DNA of 64,000 nucleotides from Sporodiniella umbellata (taxonomy: Eukaryota > Mucoromycota > Mucoromycetes > Mucorales > Rhizopodaceae): contig JAIXMR010000041.1 in assembly GCA_025677835.1 (NCBI GenBank), positions 122,001 through 186,000 of the forward strand, given 5' to 3'. The stretch's first letter is position 1, and each line of letters begins with the position of its first letter. This document shows, piece after piece, positions 20,978 through 36,764 of this stretch. The notes beneath the pieces were generated by a model, which was not told where the DNA came from, searched no databases, and was given only the letters and a program-made list of their open reading frames with translations. The position numbers were made by a program, and so were the translations under genes.

Positions 20978-23047
20978 ACATTTCCATCTCTCTTTACTCG
21001 CCTCCTCCTCTTCCTTCTCCTCCCCCCTTCCCCCTCCCCCTTCTGTTTCCTATCTTTCTACTGCTACTTTGTTGCACCTAACTTAATATTTTTATTACCT
21101 TTTCTTTTTCAAGAAACAAAAAGAAGCTCCTCCCAAAAAAAAAGACTCTATTTTTATAGTGTGTTTTGTTAGTATGAGCGGGAAAAAACAAGACAAATAA
21201 ATCATTTCGATTGATATACCTTTTTTTCCCCTGTAACTGTTAATGTTTATGCTTTATAGGGTACACTTCAATCTTTCTATGTAAGGACTTGGAGCTTTTA
21301 TTGCAAGCCAAGTAGTACAGCTAGCCCTTTTTCAACAAAAAAAAGGTGGATAATAATGAGCTAGCGTGATCGACAGCAGACATAAAAGGTTTTTTTTTTT
21401 TTTGGTTTAACTATCGCTCTCTTCTTTTTTTGTACCTGCCTTTTACTTTTATCAATACAAAGGCAATGTGGACACACTACGCGGTTTTTTTTTCTTTAAA
21501 AAATTAGTACTTTGGGTATGTTAAAAAAAAAATTTCTGCAACATATATTCATAAAGTAAACATATACATTTGCATATATTTGTGTATGTACATATGCTAT
21601 TGAATAGAGACTCACCCCCTCCCTTTTATTTACAATTTGAGCCAAATACTCCAAATACTCAGGTTCTGTTATTTGCTCCTATAGCTTATATGAACGTATC
21701 GATGTTTTTTTTTTTTTAAAAAAAATATATGGCTTGAGGTATTAAAATTTCTTTTTCAAAAAAAAAAAAAAAGAGACAGAGATCTTTAAACAGAATGCTG
21801 GGTCCACAAACCTATTCATGTAAGATGTAGAGAAAAAAGCTTGGAGATTCTATGGGTTTATCTCGTATAGTGCAAACAAATTAAGCCTTGTTTTAATCAC
21901 CAGTATGGTTTTTCTTTTTTTTTTTCTCAGTACCTAAAAAGAAGCTGTCTATATATAAAAAAAAAGAAAGCTTTTTACCATTGACCTAAATGACTAAAGC
22001 TAGTAAAAGATGCATGCAATCTAAACAGAGGCTGTCTCTACTTTATCAAATTGGGATATAATGGATTAGCTCTCTGTTCTAATCAAGGGCAATATATCCC
22101 AGAAACGCATATTATAAAATGACCAAATTTATTCAAAAAAAAAAAAATACTTTTGGCTTCTGTTTCTTATATAAAGTTGCACCCAACACGCATCTGTACC
22201 TTTTAAGACATTACAGTTACGATTGAGAATGAATTTTATGAAGTCGTATACATATATACATGTACTCATGTTAAGCTTCCATAGTATTCAAAAAAAGAAA
22301 AGCAAAAATAATAGCCTTTTAATTGGTAATTAAGAAGAATCTTGTAAAATAGAATGAGCCATAACAAGTTATTACTAAAGAATGTCAGAAAAGTTTTTTA
22401 CGGCACTACTTTTAGCTTTACTGACATAGTTGCCTGTATGGTCCTTCAATAATAAAAAGAAAAAAGATAGGCAAGGTAAAAGAGAGAGAGAAAATATAAA
22501 CAATTCTTTTTTTCATGTAGAGACGTCTAGCATTATAATAATTAGGTTCTGTATTTTATTTGAATCTTGATATTTATTGGCTAGTAGTGTTTAGTCTTAG
22601 CATCCTACGTTACTTTTTTTTTCTAATATTCCTTGATATTATAAAACGATAACTAAAAGTTAAACTGGGTAGAATGATAGCTACCACATGTATTATGATA
22701 TTTATCAAAGTCAGTTTGTAAATTAAATCCAGAAACCATACTAAGTTCTCATGTATATTTTGGTTACCAGTATCTACCAGATTAGACGATATCTGTTCTC
22801 TAAGTATTTATAGAGTATTCTTAGATTATAATAAATCGGGCCATACTCTGATCGGTAATTAAAGCAAGATTTTCTTTTTTGTTCTCTCAGTAGTTGGGAG
22901 TAGAATACAGTTAGTGGTGTTTGTTAAATTTTTTATGTTCAGCAACACCTTAGAGTGGCTGGACAACTTTGGATTTTTTTAATCATGAACCCCGAGATAT
23001 TTTCTATTCATTTCCTTTTTTCAAAGTAGAAACCAAATAAGAAAAAA
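20978..23047. other. intergenic, 2.07 kb
   Basis: Begins with a C/T-rich 3' flank of the GTPase gene (20985-21060), then AT-rich sequence with poly(A)/(T) runs up to about 15 bases. I see no ORF, tRNA or repeat worth calling. The last 150 bases should hold the promoter of the helicase gene. Confidence 0.55.
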
Positions 23048-26133
<3,086 letters not shown>

Positions 26134-26431
26134 ACTTGTCATCTGTTCATAAAACCTAACAAGGTCTATTAAAAACTTCATGGGCGGTTTCGAAAGCCGT
26201 TTGTTATTTTTGTATCAAATCCTTTTCCTTTTTTTATAAGTTCAAACGTTTGCAATTCTCAAATGGCTTGGGTTTTTAAGCTTTTGTATTATTCAAGATT
26301 TGTTCATCTGCAACTTATTGGGTTTTCAAAGTACTTGTGTTTACTTATCAAAACTTTTCATTCAACTACAATTTGGAGCTTTTTATATTTAAAATGTGAC
26401 AAAAAAACTTCGTTGTTTGTACAATAATAAT

Positions 26432-27307
26432 TTATTCAGGCTTAAGATAGTCCTCCAGTGTCTTAATAGCATTTTTTTCTATGAGCAACTTGTCATATGT
26501 CAACAAATCCAATACATTTGTTTCTTCAACATGAATGACTTCGCAATTAGGAAGGTTTCGAGCAGCTAATTCTAAAACGCTGTTACAATCATCAATAACA
26601 ACTAGGGTTTTGGAACCGTCATATGAGTTTTGAAGGATACTGGCTAATTCGCGAGTTTTGGGAGTATCAAAGGATTTAACAGAGTCGACAATAATCAGTT
26701 GGTTTTGCGCATATTTAGCACTCAAAGCAACTCTTAAACCTAATTCTTGAACCTTTCTCGGCAAATCTGTGCTGTGATCTCTTGGCTTGGGCCCAAAAGC
26801 AATACCACCACTTCTAAAGTGAGGTGCCTTCTTATCGCCCACTCTTGCTTTACCACGACCCTTTTGTGATGCCGCTTTTTTGCCACTGCCAGCAACTTCA
26901 GAGCGAGTTTTGGTAGACGATGTACCTTGACGCATGGCATCTCTTTGCCAAACTACAACACGATGAAGAATATCTCTTCTAATGGGTGTGCCGAAAACAT
27001 CTTTCTCAAGATTGATTATTGCAACTGGTTCTTTGGTCTTAAAATCGTGAAGGAAAGCTTGAACTGTAGACGAAAAAGCTGGCAAAAAAAAATTTCTTTA
27101 GCCAATTGAAGGTTTAAACCGATTGTATACCTTTGGGTGCACTTTCAGCAACAGAGGCAAAAGCTCTGCTTGGTGTGATCTGTTTTTGTTTTTAATGGAT
27201 GAGTTGTGAATTGCGAAGCATAGTCAGAGCATTTTGCTTCTTTTCTTTATTTTTCTTACAAATGAATTGCGAGTTACGGTTCGAGATAGAGTGCTTAACA
27301 AAGACAT
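26432..27307 (-). CDS. MRPL4: mitochondrial ribosomal protein uL4m
   Basis: Large-subunit mitoribosomal protein, 247 aa from exons 27307-27260, 27179-27131 and 27078-26432. The N-terminus MSLLSTLSRTVTRNSF is a Ser/Arg-rich presequence followed by SRAFAS. The L4 core is clear: VFGTPIRRDILHRVVVWQRDAMRQG, GSGKKAASQKGRGKARVG and RSGGIAFGPKPRDH (the loop that contacts rRNA), then VDSVKSFDTPKTRELA, LVVIDD and NVLDLLTYDKLLIEK. The large ORF has no good start; the two upstream exons supply an ATG and a targeting sequence in phase. It lies head to tail with the NASP gene on the same strand (257 bp). Confidence 0.9.
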
Positions 27308-27564
27308 GATCGATTACCAACAAAAGAGAATTTTGACAGTGCGTGAAAAAATTTCAAGGCACACTCTGGGGGTCTAAAGAATAAGTCACATATACCCATT
27401 TTTGGAAGTAGGCAGTAATTGTAAAACGAGAAATATTGTTCAATAAGCGTTCAAAAAACTGTTTGCTACAGGCTAAGTAGACGGGTTTTGAAGCCAATGT
27501 ATGCGTCGTACTACATGCTCTGCTCTAGAAATCTAGGAGCTTATCTTTGAAGAAAAAGAAAGCT

Positions 27565-28802
27565 TTATTCTAACTTGGGTTTCTTTTGTTCGGAGTTATT
27601 AATCTCAGAAATCTCTTTCTTTTTGCGTTTAACTAGGTTTGATAGATCGTTGACACTAACGCTTTCTAGGGATTGTTTCGAAGAGCCTTCTTCAGGCTTT
27701 GGTATTCCGAGTAGCTGCTTTAGCATATCCGCAGCCTCTTTTTCTGTTGCTTGCTTGGTTGAAAGCTCTTCAACCTATTTAGTAAATATAAGTCGTTTCG
27801 TATAATTTGCTTCGTCGCTGGTTTACTTTAAGCTTCATATCAGGGACTAAATCTTCAATTTCTTTGATTTCCTTCTCAACTTCTACCGTTTTTTCGGCTC
27901 CCTCAATTTTTTTCAATAGATCCAATCTCTTATTCAATACGTCAATGGCCTTTTGTAAGTTTGGAACCGCACCATCTGTCTTTTCTGAAGAGAACTCCAA
28001 GGCCAAAGCAAATTTATAATAGGCTTCAGCCAACTCTCTGTTGTCATTTTCTAAGTACTTTTCTTTGATTGCAATAGCCTTTTCGAAATCGATCAAAGAT
28101 GCATCGAATTTTTCTGTTTTAAGAAAAACATGAACCCCTACACTTTGTTTTTTTTTTGTTTACCTGTTTCAAGCGATACATCAGCTAGACATAAGTGCAC
28201 ATCTGCTAACCTTAACTGACTCTTTTCGTCGCCACTTTTTTCGAGAACAACACGGGCAGTATCCAAAAGATCCCAGGCAGCTTCGAAATCATCATCCACC
28301 ATAGCCGCACCGTCTTCGTCCTCGTCTTCTTCATTGCTTGCCTCTTCAGCACCAATATCGTCTTTAAACTCGGGTATTGACTCCATTTGAATCAACGGAT
28401 TACTGGAAGAAACTGGTTGGAGAAAAGAAAAGAAGTGAGTTTTTTTTTTGATTTCAAGCAGCTGTTTATACTTTCAACTTCTTTGATTGTCTTTTGTTGG
28501 TCTTCGGCTGCTGAGACATTAGCTTGTGCATCTTGCCCTAAGATTGTATTTTGCAGGATCGCAAATTCAAGTAAAGCTTTTCCGTACAAAAAGTAAGCTT
28601 CACCATTTTGTGGTGCAAGCTCACCGTGATATTGATCTCTGTATTATTTTAGTTCGCTTCATTAGGTTTGTGTTTTGCTTGCTATTTACAATAATTGGCA
28701 GGCTTCGCCAAACTTTTCTATACTAAGCCCTATTTTTTTGGTAGCCAAAGCTTCGTTGCCTTCTTTAATTAAGCTTTCAGCTTTGCTTTGTGGATCTGAC
28801 AT
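27565..28802 (-). CDS. NASP/Sim3/Hif1 (SHNi-TPR) histone chaperone
   Basis: Five exons (28802-28690, 28638-28472, 28412-28164, 28113-27827, 27774-27565) give 341 aa. TPR units flank an acidic interruption, as in NASP: EGNEALATKKIGLSIEKFGEACQ; YHGELAPQNGEAYFLYGKALLEFA; the acidic loop EEASNEEDEDEDG; AAWDLLDTARVVLEK, ADVHLCLADVSLETEKFDASLIDFEKAIAIK, and ELAEAYYKFALALEFS (the SHNi-TPR hallmark). A coiled coil (EKTVEVEKEIKEIEDLVPDMKLK) precedes a Lys-rich C-terminus (LVKRKKKEISE...KKPKLE) that looks like a nuclear localisation signal. Family members escort histone H3 (H3-H4 or CENP-A) into the nucleus. All junctions preserve frame. Confidence 0.88.
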
Positions 28803-29163
28803 GATGTTTAAACAAAAACAAAGGGCAAAAAACACAATAAAAGGCTTTATTTTAGTAACAGTCACTAAGATCGTTTGTCGCGTTGCGTGTCAATATGGAC
28901 ATGTATGTGTATATCGCTTTTTTTCATAAGTGTTTTTGTGTCAAGTATTCAACATAATAAGATATAAAATTGCATATTTGTTTCGAAATACATGTAGCGT
29001 ATTCATAATACTTTCTGCTGATGGCAACTTTTGCTTTTTTTGAGCCCAAAAATAGGCCCGATCTAAAATATGAATCGTAATGATAATTAAAAAGATGCCA
29101 TAAGAACAAGAAACCCTTTGAGCCAAAAGCTCTTAACAAAGACTTTATAGAGTAATATCTGTT

Positions 29164-29558
29164 TCAAAACATTAGTAGCTGAAAAATGAGCGCTAAGGGG
29201 TAGGTTGATAAAAGAAAAGGCAACCATTCTTCTTTGGTAGTAAAAGCACGATTTTTAACAGGGGAAAGCTGATTAAAGAGTTTTAAAGGCGTTGTTTGAG
29301 TTGGAATGGCTACCTGAAAAATACATATGCTTCAAGGGAGCATATATATCATCTGGATTGAACAAGCATATAAAACTACAACCCAAAAGGGTTTTAATTG
29401 AGTCTTAACAAACTTCACAACGTCTGGAATATAATCAACTAACAAAACGTTTAGAAAGGCTTTGAATTTATAGAAAAAACCTTAAGTTGATATCGCTGCT
29501 GTGGTTTTGGACTATATGATTGATTTTTCGAATGAACAATAATGATTGCAGATGGCAT
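29164..29558 (-). CDS. candidate small spliced gene, unknown
   Basis: Tentative. Minus-strand coding-like segments follow one another: MPSAIIIVHSKNQSYS (from 29558), then VDYIPDVVKFVKTQLKPFWV, a 67-bp GTAGTT...TTTTCAG intron, and VAIPTQTTPLKLFNQLSP...EEWLPFLLS with a hydrophobic end before TGA at 29164. The second junction keeps frame; the first lacks a good donor, so the 5' structure is unresolved. In the same frame after the stop, another 80 or so coding-like residues run to about 28924, hinting at either a 3' extension or decay. No family recognised; the hydrophobic C-terminus could be a membrane anchor. Confidence 0.3.
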
Positions 29559-30612
29559 TTTATAAATTATAAACAAGCGAACATGTTGCATTTTCTCTGG
29601 TTGGTAAACGTCAACGCAATGTTTATTTCATTGGTGTAAAGAAAAGTCACAGAATAGTGCAAGCTGATGCAAGAGGATACTAGTGTTGTTTAGATGGCTT
29701 GTATAATAAAAAAACTATTTGTTGATGCAATTGTGTAAAACACTTGTCTGAATATTTTCAACAGCTGCCTGCTGTGATCGAAAACCGACAAGTCAATTAA
29801 AGTGGAATGGCTAAATTAATGCAAAAGCGAAAGTTTAAGCTATCGCGTAAACAAATGGGGTATGTATAAGTTTTTAGTGAACGTAGAAAGTTAACAAGAG
29901 TATATGAGTTTTAAAGCGAGCAGTATAGGTAAAGTATACTGTAAAGATAAAGTGTAAGAACAAAACGTTAAAAAACGGTATTTTACCAAATAAGCTCAGT
30001 GGTTTTCTTTAAAAAAAAATAGTTCACAAAGTAAACATGAAAGAGAAATACAGAAAGGTAACCACACGCTTTCAGTCTTTGTTTTTCTTTTTGAAAAAAA
30101 AAGCGTATTTACTACGACAATTCACCTATTGCCCTATTTCACTTTTCGCGCGTTTATTTGTAGTCTTTGCTTTTCTTTTTTGTTGCTTTTGGTACATTAA
30201 TATAACGAATGACAGGTTGGATTTTTTGTAGTCACTAATGGAAATTCATAGACAATTTACTCTTTAGTATATACGGTTGAAAACCATTCCCTCTTTTTTT
30301 TATTATTTTTGCTTCCATTAAAGTAATCATCTTTTATTCTCCTCTTCTCGTGCTGGGTCGTTTTGTTTACTCCAAAGTACTTGTCATGCCTTAATAAATG
30401 CTACTAGCATCATACATTTTAAAGTCAGTTAAGACTCAAAAACTATTTTGTCTCATAACCCAGCAAATAACCGCGGATGCACCAGTCATCCATTACCTGG
30501 GTTCTGTTGTATAAAAAGACTGAGACATTAAAGCCTTTCTTCTTTTTTTTTAATATATATATATATATATATACATTCTTCTTTAGTTGTTATTTTCGGC
30601 ACTTTTGCATAA
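29559..30612. other. intergenic upstream of GH31 gene
   Basis: AT-rich, with a (TA)n tract at about 30552-30573 just before the GH31 start. No supported gene. Confidence 0.5.
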
Positions 30613-33392
30613 ATGTGGAATTCAGTCATAAAGAACTTGGGATTATCATCAACCGAAGAGTATATCAAACCTAGGCTGTCGATTGGAAAAGCTGTGGCCC
30701 ACCAAGAATTTTCCACAGGCCATTTCAAGATAAAGGTAGACCCTGAAGCACTAGCATTGATAGTAAAAAATGGAAATGACCGGGTCATTTGGAAATGTAA
30801 TATATTTTCTGTATTACTTTGTCTCCACGTTTTTTTTTTCTAACTCATTTTTAGCAATACAAAATCAACCGTTTATTTTCTCTAATTTGGGTGTGGATGA
30901 GATTATTTGTGAGAACAATGGTGTATTCAAAGTGACCGAAAAGAGCGAGCAGCCCACACGTATTCAAACAATCACCAAAATTGAAAAAGCGGACAAAGAC
31001 ACAATAAAAATCTATGGTGGCCTTGGCCCAAAGTTTGTGCTACCTACTCACATGGACTATGTCTTGGTTTTTAAGGAATTGACTCATAGACAACTACAGT
31101 TCTCAGTAGAAATAACTCAAAAAGATTCTAGAATGCAAGATTATAACCGCTTAATACTGATGTATGAGTCAAGACCAGAGGAGCATTTCTATGGGTTTGG
31201 CGAGCAGTTTTCTTTTGTGTCATTAAAGGGACAAAAGGTTCCAATCCTAGTTCGGTAGGTTTGATACAATAGTTTAAGGTCCGAAGTTCAACTAATCCAA
31301 ACCGCTTATATAGAGAACAAGGCGAAGGAAGCGGAGCGCAGCCAGTAAGTCCAGACCATTGCCAAAAGCGTATGGTTACTTACTAAAGGCTTTTTTTTAG
31401 ACAAGCTCTTTGAAGGATTCAGCATTAAGCATTATTGGAGGAAGCTCTACAGACACTTTTGCAACTTATGCATCCATTCCACAGTATATAACTAGCGATA
31501 TGCGATGTTTGTTTATGGAGAACTCAGAATATATGAGTTTCGACCTTACAGAATCGGATCGTGTCTCAATTCGTGTAGACTCAAGCAGTTTGAAAGGTAG
31601 ATTATTAACAGCCTAATTCTACAAAGCTGAAAAAAAAAGTTTGGTGCAAAATCCTCATTATTCTCTTTTGTAACAGGTCGTATATTGGATGGGAAAACGA
31701 TGCTCGATTTATTGGAAGATTACACTTCTTTCACTGGCAGAATGACACCGCTGCCAGATTGGACCTCTGATGGTATTGTTGTTGGAATTCAAGGAGGGAA
31801 AGATAAAGTGAAGGATGTTATGAAGCAGCTGAAAAAGCACCACATTCCTGTGACTGCCGTGTGCATTGAAGACTGGACAGGTGGTCGCGCACAGGTCGCA
31901 AGCCGAGGCACACAATACAGTCGTCAATGGTGGAACTGGGAAAGCGATGGGATTCAGTATCCAAACTGGGACGATTTTGTTCGCACTTTAACAAACGACG
32001 AAGGGGTTCGTGTTCTTTCGTACGTGAATCCATGCTTGTCTGATGTTAGCGGAAAAGGCGGTTTTAAAAAAAATCTATTCGCTGATGCACAGACCAAAGG
32101 ATATCTAGTAAAGAGCACACAAAGCAGCTCCTCCGAAGCCACAGCGCTTTCATTAAAATTTGGTATGGGACTTGAGGCAGGTTTGTTAGACTTAACCAAC
32201 CCTGAAGCGCGTAACTGGTTCAAACAAGTACTCAAAGAGCAGGTTTGGAATACTGGTGTTTCTGGTAGGATACATCTCTTTACAAAATATACAGCTTTAT
32301 TGTGTGTCTCCTGTTACCCCACTTAACCTTTTTGTGCTTTGCTTTTCTAGGTATGATGGTGGATTTTGGTGAACACTTACCCTATGATCCCAAGTCGGTA
32401 CTACTACATTCAAACGAATCTGTTTCAAACTATCACAATCACTATTCGGAAGAGTGGGCTTTACTGCATTACGAGCTAGTGAGAGAGCTGCAGTACGAAA
32501 AAGAAGCACTATGCTTTTTCCGTTCTGGATATATAAACTCACCAAAATATATGAGCTTGTTTTGGGCAGGTCGTCAAAACGTTGCCTGGGATCAACACCA
32601 TGGCATAAAGAGCGCTGTAATTTTTTTTTTTTTTTGTTTTCTATACCTCAAAAGAGAAAGATAATAACTATGTTTGTTGTATGAGTAGGTTACAGGCATG
32701 ATTTCAAGTGGATTCTCAGGGTTTTCAGTCACACATTGCGATGTAGGAGGATACAATACAGTTGTTAGCAACCTTCCTGGCCTTAAAATGTGGCGTACAA
32801 AAGAGCTGCTTTTTAGATGGATGGAGCTTGGTGCATTTACAGCTGTATATAGAACATCTGAAGGAATCACGCCTGCATCTAATTCGCAGTTTTACGATAA
32901 TGAAGGTAGAGAAAAAACATAAACGCTACGATACGCTAAACACTTAAAATAGAAACATACTCTCACCTTGCACATACCGCCAAGCTGTTTATGTTGGTCA
33001 CTGAGTACAGGAAAAAAGCGCTAAAAGAAGCATACGAAAAAGGCTGGCCACTGATGCGTCACCCCGTTTTGTACTATCCTAGTGATAGAGTTGTACGTGA
33101 GCTGACTTACCAACAGTTTATGCTTGGAAGTTCAATCATGGTTGCACCAGTTTTAAATCCGTCCGCCTCTTACGTCAAGGTCTACTTCCCTAAAGACTCT
33201 CAGGGTATATCGTGGCGTCACATTTGGTCCGGAAAGTACTATCCTGGTGATGGTGCTTATAAGGCAGTAGATTCTCCTTTGGGACAGCCTCCAGTATTTA
33301 TAAAAGAACCCAGGGATGACGATGGTCTACTGAATGATCTACTCAACTATGCCACGACTTATTATCAAAGAAAAATAGCTACCAACAAGTAG
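30613..33392 (+). CDS. GH31 glycosidase, sulfoquinovosidase-like branch
   Basis: Eight exons (30613-30796, 30855-31254, 31314-31344, 31401-31596, 31677-32264, 32351-32616, 32689-32905, 32953-33392) give 773 aa. GH31 retaining alpha-glycosidase landmarks: FYGFGEQFS; LPDWTSDGIVVGIQGG; CIEDWTGGR; the nucleophile Asp471 in MMVDFGEHLP; the acid/base Asp573 in HCDVGGY; and FRWMELGAF. The VDFGE nucleophile and the EDWTGGR...SRQWWNWE block place it nearer bacterial YihQ-type sulfoquinovosidases than yeast maltases. The Arg and Trp of the sulfonate pocket are present (R353, W356), but the position that is Gln in YihQ appears to be Glu335. No signal peptide, so probably cytoplasmic. Substrate therefore uncertain: an alpha-glucoside or a sulfoquinovosyl glycoside. 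Confidence 0.88.
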
Positions 33393-33487
33393 ATGCTTCT
33401 TTTTTGTACAAAAAGAAATAAAATAGGCGTGGATACTAAAGCGTAACTCTAAGCACTAATATGTGGGACATTGTTCTGTACTATTCA

Positions 33488-34695
33488 TGGCTCTTTCCAA
33501 TAACAATACTGTGACACAAAAGGGCGCCTCTAGTGCCCTAATGAAGAGCCGAGTTCAGAGGGTATCGTGCCCACATTTCGAGAGGTCCAACAAGTAACAG
33601 CTAACTTGAGCTACCTTGCAGCAGCGAAAGGACAACTTGCTCCTTCCGCACCCCGGGTTTTTCGAAAGCCCTCTGACAACAAACTGGACATTAACTGCCG
33701 GCAGTCAGAATCAGCAACCTTTTCCCCTAAGTTCATATCAATTTTCGAAGACTCTATGCCCCCGACCAAACCTTTGATTTATAAGACAGGATCATCGGAT
33801 TTCTCGGTTGCATATACAGTTCCTGTTGACCATAGACATCTTCAGGTCAAATTTTTGAGCAAACTTCGACAAGAGTTCTCGTACGGCGTTGGTTATGCTA
33901 TTCAACGTAAAGAAAAGAGAAATCAACTTTTTATCGAAGTGACATTATCTTCAGAGGGATACTGCAAATTGGCAGTAAAAATTTTTTGTTCTATTGAGAT
34001 ATCAGATTTCCAGCCGTAAGGATGATTCCTTCTTCCCTGACTCATTTCAATTTTAGTGGAGTGCTCATGGAATCCCCCACTGAAACGAGGGGAACCATTC
34101 AAAACTTTTTTTCCCAATACAGCCGAGTAGTAGACATAGTCCTACATTTAGATGATGGATCGACTTTAAGGCTCCGAGGTAATGGTCATATTCTAGTTGG
34201 GGTAGCAGAATCTGAGGAAGTCTAAAACAAAACCACCTGCAAGGTGAACTATAGTTCGAAAACCACAATCCTAGTTGCCTGGGCCGAAATGCCCAAACAT
34301 TGTTGTTATTGCAAAGAAATACGACATACATACGAAAAGTACCCTGAGCGTCGATCTGAAACGCTTACCTGCTATAAGTGTAGAGTAAAGGGTTACTTGA
34401 GTGTCAATTGCAAAAGAGCATCTCCTGCAGACACAGAGTCCCGCAAACAAGCCCGCAAAGTAGCCCCCGTATCGTCAGTAGCCTCTCGTAACATCCTAAG
34501 TCCCATACCCCGTCACTAGCAAATATGCAAATATAGTTAACGATACAGGGGAGGGGGGAGATACACCGACCATCCTCAAAAAACAGCATTTCAAACATGC
34601 ATAGTCCTGAGGCTTTCATGAGAAAAAAATCCCCCGTCTTTGACGATTTAGACATGCCTCTTGCTAGAAATAGCCCTAGGGGAAAGTTCAAATGA
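33488..34695 (+). pseudogene. decayed zinc-knuckle (ORF1/gag-like) retroelement protein
   Basis: Coding-like pieces in changing frames. An ATG at 33488 opens MALSNNNTVTQKGASSALMK; a frameshift near 33560 leads to VPTFREVQQVTANLSYLAAAKGQ and a nucleic-acid-binding-like domain that stops at 34019. A second frame resumes at 34022 (NFSGVLMESPTETRGTI). A third holds two degenerate CCHC knuckles (HCCYCKEIRHTYEKY, CYKCRVKGYLSVNC) in which a Cys and a His are replaced. Coding-like sequence continues to a stop at 34695. The order matches ORF1 of fungal LINE-like elements, and no reverse transcriptase follows. It is broken by several shifts and is probably dead. Confidence 0.65.
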
Positions 34696-35066
34696 CTCGA
34701 TACTTATTTATACGGAAGAACGTTTGCTTATCTGAAGTGTTGATACCGAAGATAATGTTATTGAGGACGCACGTTTAGATAACAGCGCAACCTTAGCAGT
34801 CTCTGAAGAAATGCCAGTCCCAAATCCATCCCGATATAGAGAGGAGACTTTGTATTAAACCTCCAAAAAGAGATAAATGTTCTAGATATTTCCTTATACA
34901 TTTACGTATCCCATCCAGTCATGACAGTCTTTATTTCTTTTTAATCCTAATCATGTTACTATTGCGTGAGAAAGTTTGACTACAGCAATAAAAAAAAGGC
35001 CATACGTTTGTGTAACTTTTATACACAGGTGTAAAGTAATAGATAGAAAAATGTTTGTTTTATTAA

Positions 35067-35818
35067 TTATTTCAAAGAGTCAAAGTGTTTCTTAAGAGAA
35101 GGTCTGGCCTTAATAGCATCTAGAAGCTTTTGAAGGTTGGGGTATTTCTGAGAATCTACAGCACCTTGGACATCATCGTCTGTCATATGGTAGATCAAGA
35201 AATCTACATAAGTGATCTAAAATAAAGTGGGGGGTTTAGAACAGACTGTTTTTTAACATTTACGTTTTTGCTTTACCTTTTCACCCAAGACATAGGGTCC
35301 ATTGCTTGAAGCGAGAATTGTTTCAATAGCAGCATGTGAGTTGATGCGATGTGTTTGCTCATAAGTTTTGAGAGCTTCCTCGCTTTTACCGAAAACAGCG
35401 GAAGCCCAGCGGTAAGCCCAATCCATTACAGTATCTGCATGAGCGTCCAAAACTTGCTCTTCATCATCATTAGAGCCATTGTATTTGCCAAGCTTTTTGG
35501 CGATGAAACGCATAATAGGAACTGTCTTTCCATAGTACTTGTCACCAATAGTAATGTAAGGCAAAGTAGGGCTAGGGACTTTTTGTTTAATCAGTTCTTG
35601 CTTTTTTTCGCCCCATTGTTCAAAGGTCACTCTTTCGTATTCGTGTTCAAGACCAGCATCTTCAAGGAGTAACTTGACAAATTCACCACGACCCATAGTT
35701 GCTGTTAAAATAAACACAAAAATCAGATAGGCTGATGATAAGATAGTTACAACTACTTACTGCTACCATTGACTTCGGCGAAGTAGTAAAGCTTAAGACC
35801 CTTGAGTTCAGCAGACAT
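35067..35818 (-). CDS. glutathione S-transferase (sigma-like)
   Basis: Exons 35818-35761, 35701-35277 and 35216-35067 give 210 aa. The thioredoxin-like N-terminal domain begins LKGLKLYYFAEVNG with a candidate catalytic Tyr in KLYYF, followed by RGEFVKLLLEDAGLEHEYERV; the cis-Pro motif is SPTLPYITIGDKYYGKTVPIMRFIAKKLG. The helical C-terminal domain includes YVLGEKITYVDFLIYHM, where the conserved N-capping/hydrophobic staple motif ends with the Asp of YVDF. Conjugates glutathione to electrophiles in the cytosol; substrate range unknown. A TATA-like box sits about 65 bp upstream. Confidence 0.9.
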
Positions 35819-36764
35819 GTTTGCAAATTTGATTGATTGTTTGATTGATTGTTTGATGAGAAAAAATAGAAATGTCTTGGGTTTATATATTTCCCCCCAA
35901 ATGCAGTGATTAATAATCGACTCAGGGTATCCTTTTTTTTTTTTTACTTTTGCTTTGATTAATAATCCACAAGTAGCATTGATTTTGCTGAGCCATAATA
36001 TCAAACTCAGTACTTTACTCAAGCGTATAACGCCAAAAAAAAAAAAAAAAAAAAAATACCGCCATAGTACAATCCAACCTATTAACGGTTCCAGCTTTTA
36101 CAAGTCAATACAATGTAAATATCTTTACTGTATTGCCAATACAGAGACATACAATGCCTCCATCCCAATTTTCGCTTTTTTATTGGTCAATTCGTTTTGG
36201 TTAGGATTCATTTCGAAATTTCGCGTTTATTACTTTAAGAGTTCGTTTTAATGAATAATAACTTTTTCTATGAAGATGATCGAGTCACGATTTTAGATTA
36301 GCAAGGAAACGGCGCTGCTGATTAGGAGAAAGAGATTGATCCTTAGCAGAAAAACTCTTTGCAATATTGCAAACCGCTCCATTAATAACTTTCAAAAATG
36401 CATCAATAAAGAATCGCTTTAGTTTGTCTTCAGATCAAACATAAAAATTGAACGATGTTAAAGCGACCTTTGAGAGTGACCAAAGCGAAAAATGAGTCCT
36501 AACCAAAACGAGCTCTGTAATCGATCTATATTTGGATAGCCCTCAAGGGGTTGATTTAGTTGACTTGAAAATAAGGTTTTCTTACAAATCAAAAAAATTT
36601 CACTTTCTTAGAACAATCAATAAATTTATTTACACAGCCAATAAAAAGTATTCTTTTTATGTGCGTTGTAGTCTTCTTTTCACGAATCCCTTCACACTTT
36701 CATGACCGCTGTATTATAAAAAAGCATGCAATTAGTGAATATTTAGATGAACCTGACTATATAG
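35819..36764. other. intergenic between GST and TFB2
   Basis: Includes the GST promoter, a poly(A) run (36034-36056), and 700 bp of AT-rich sequence with no supported gene. Confidence 0.5.
35882..35889 (-). promoter_or_regulatory. TATA-like box of the GST gene
   Basis: On the minus strand TATATAAA, 64-71 bp upstream of the ATG at 35818, suited to an inducible detoxification gene. Confidence 0.45.
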
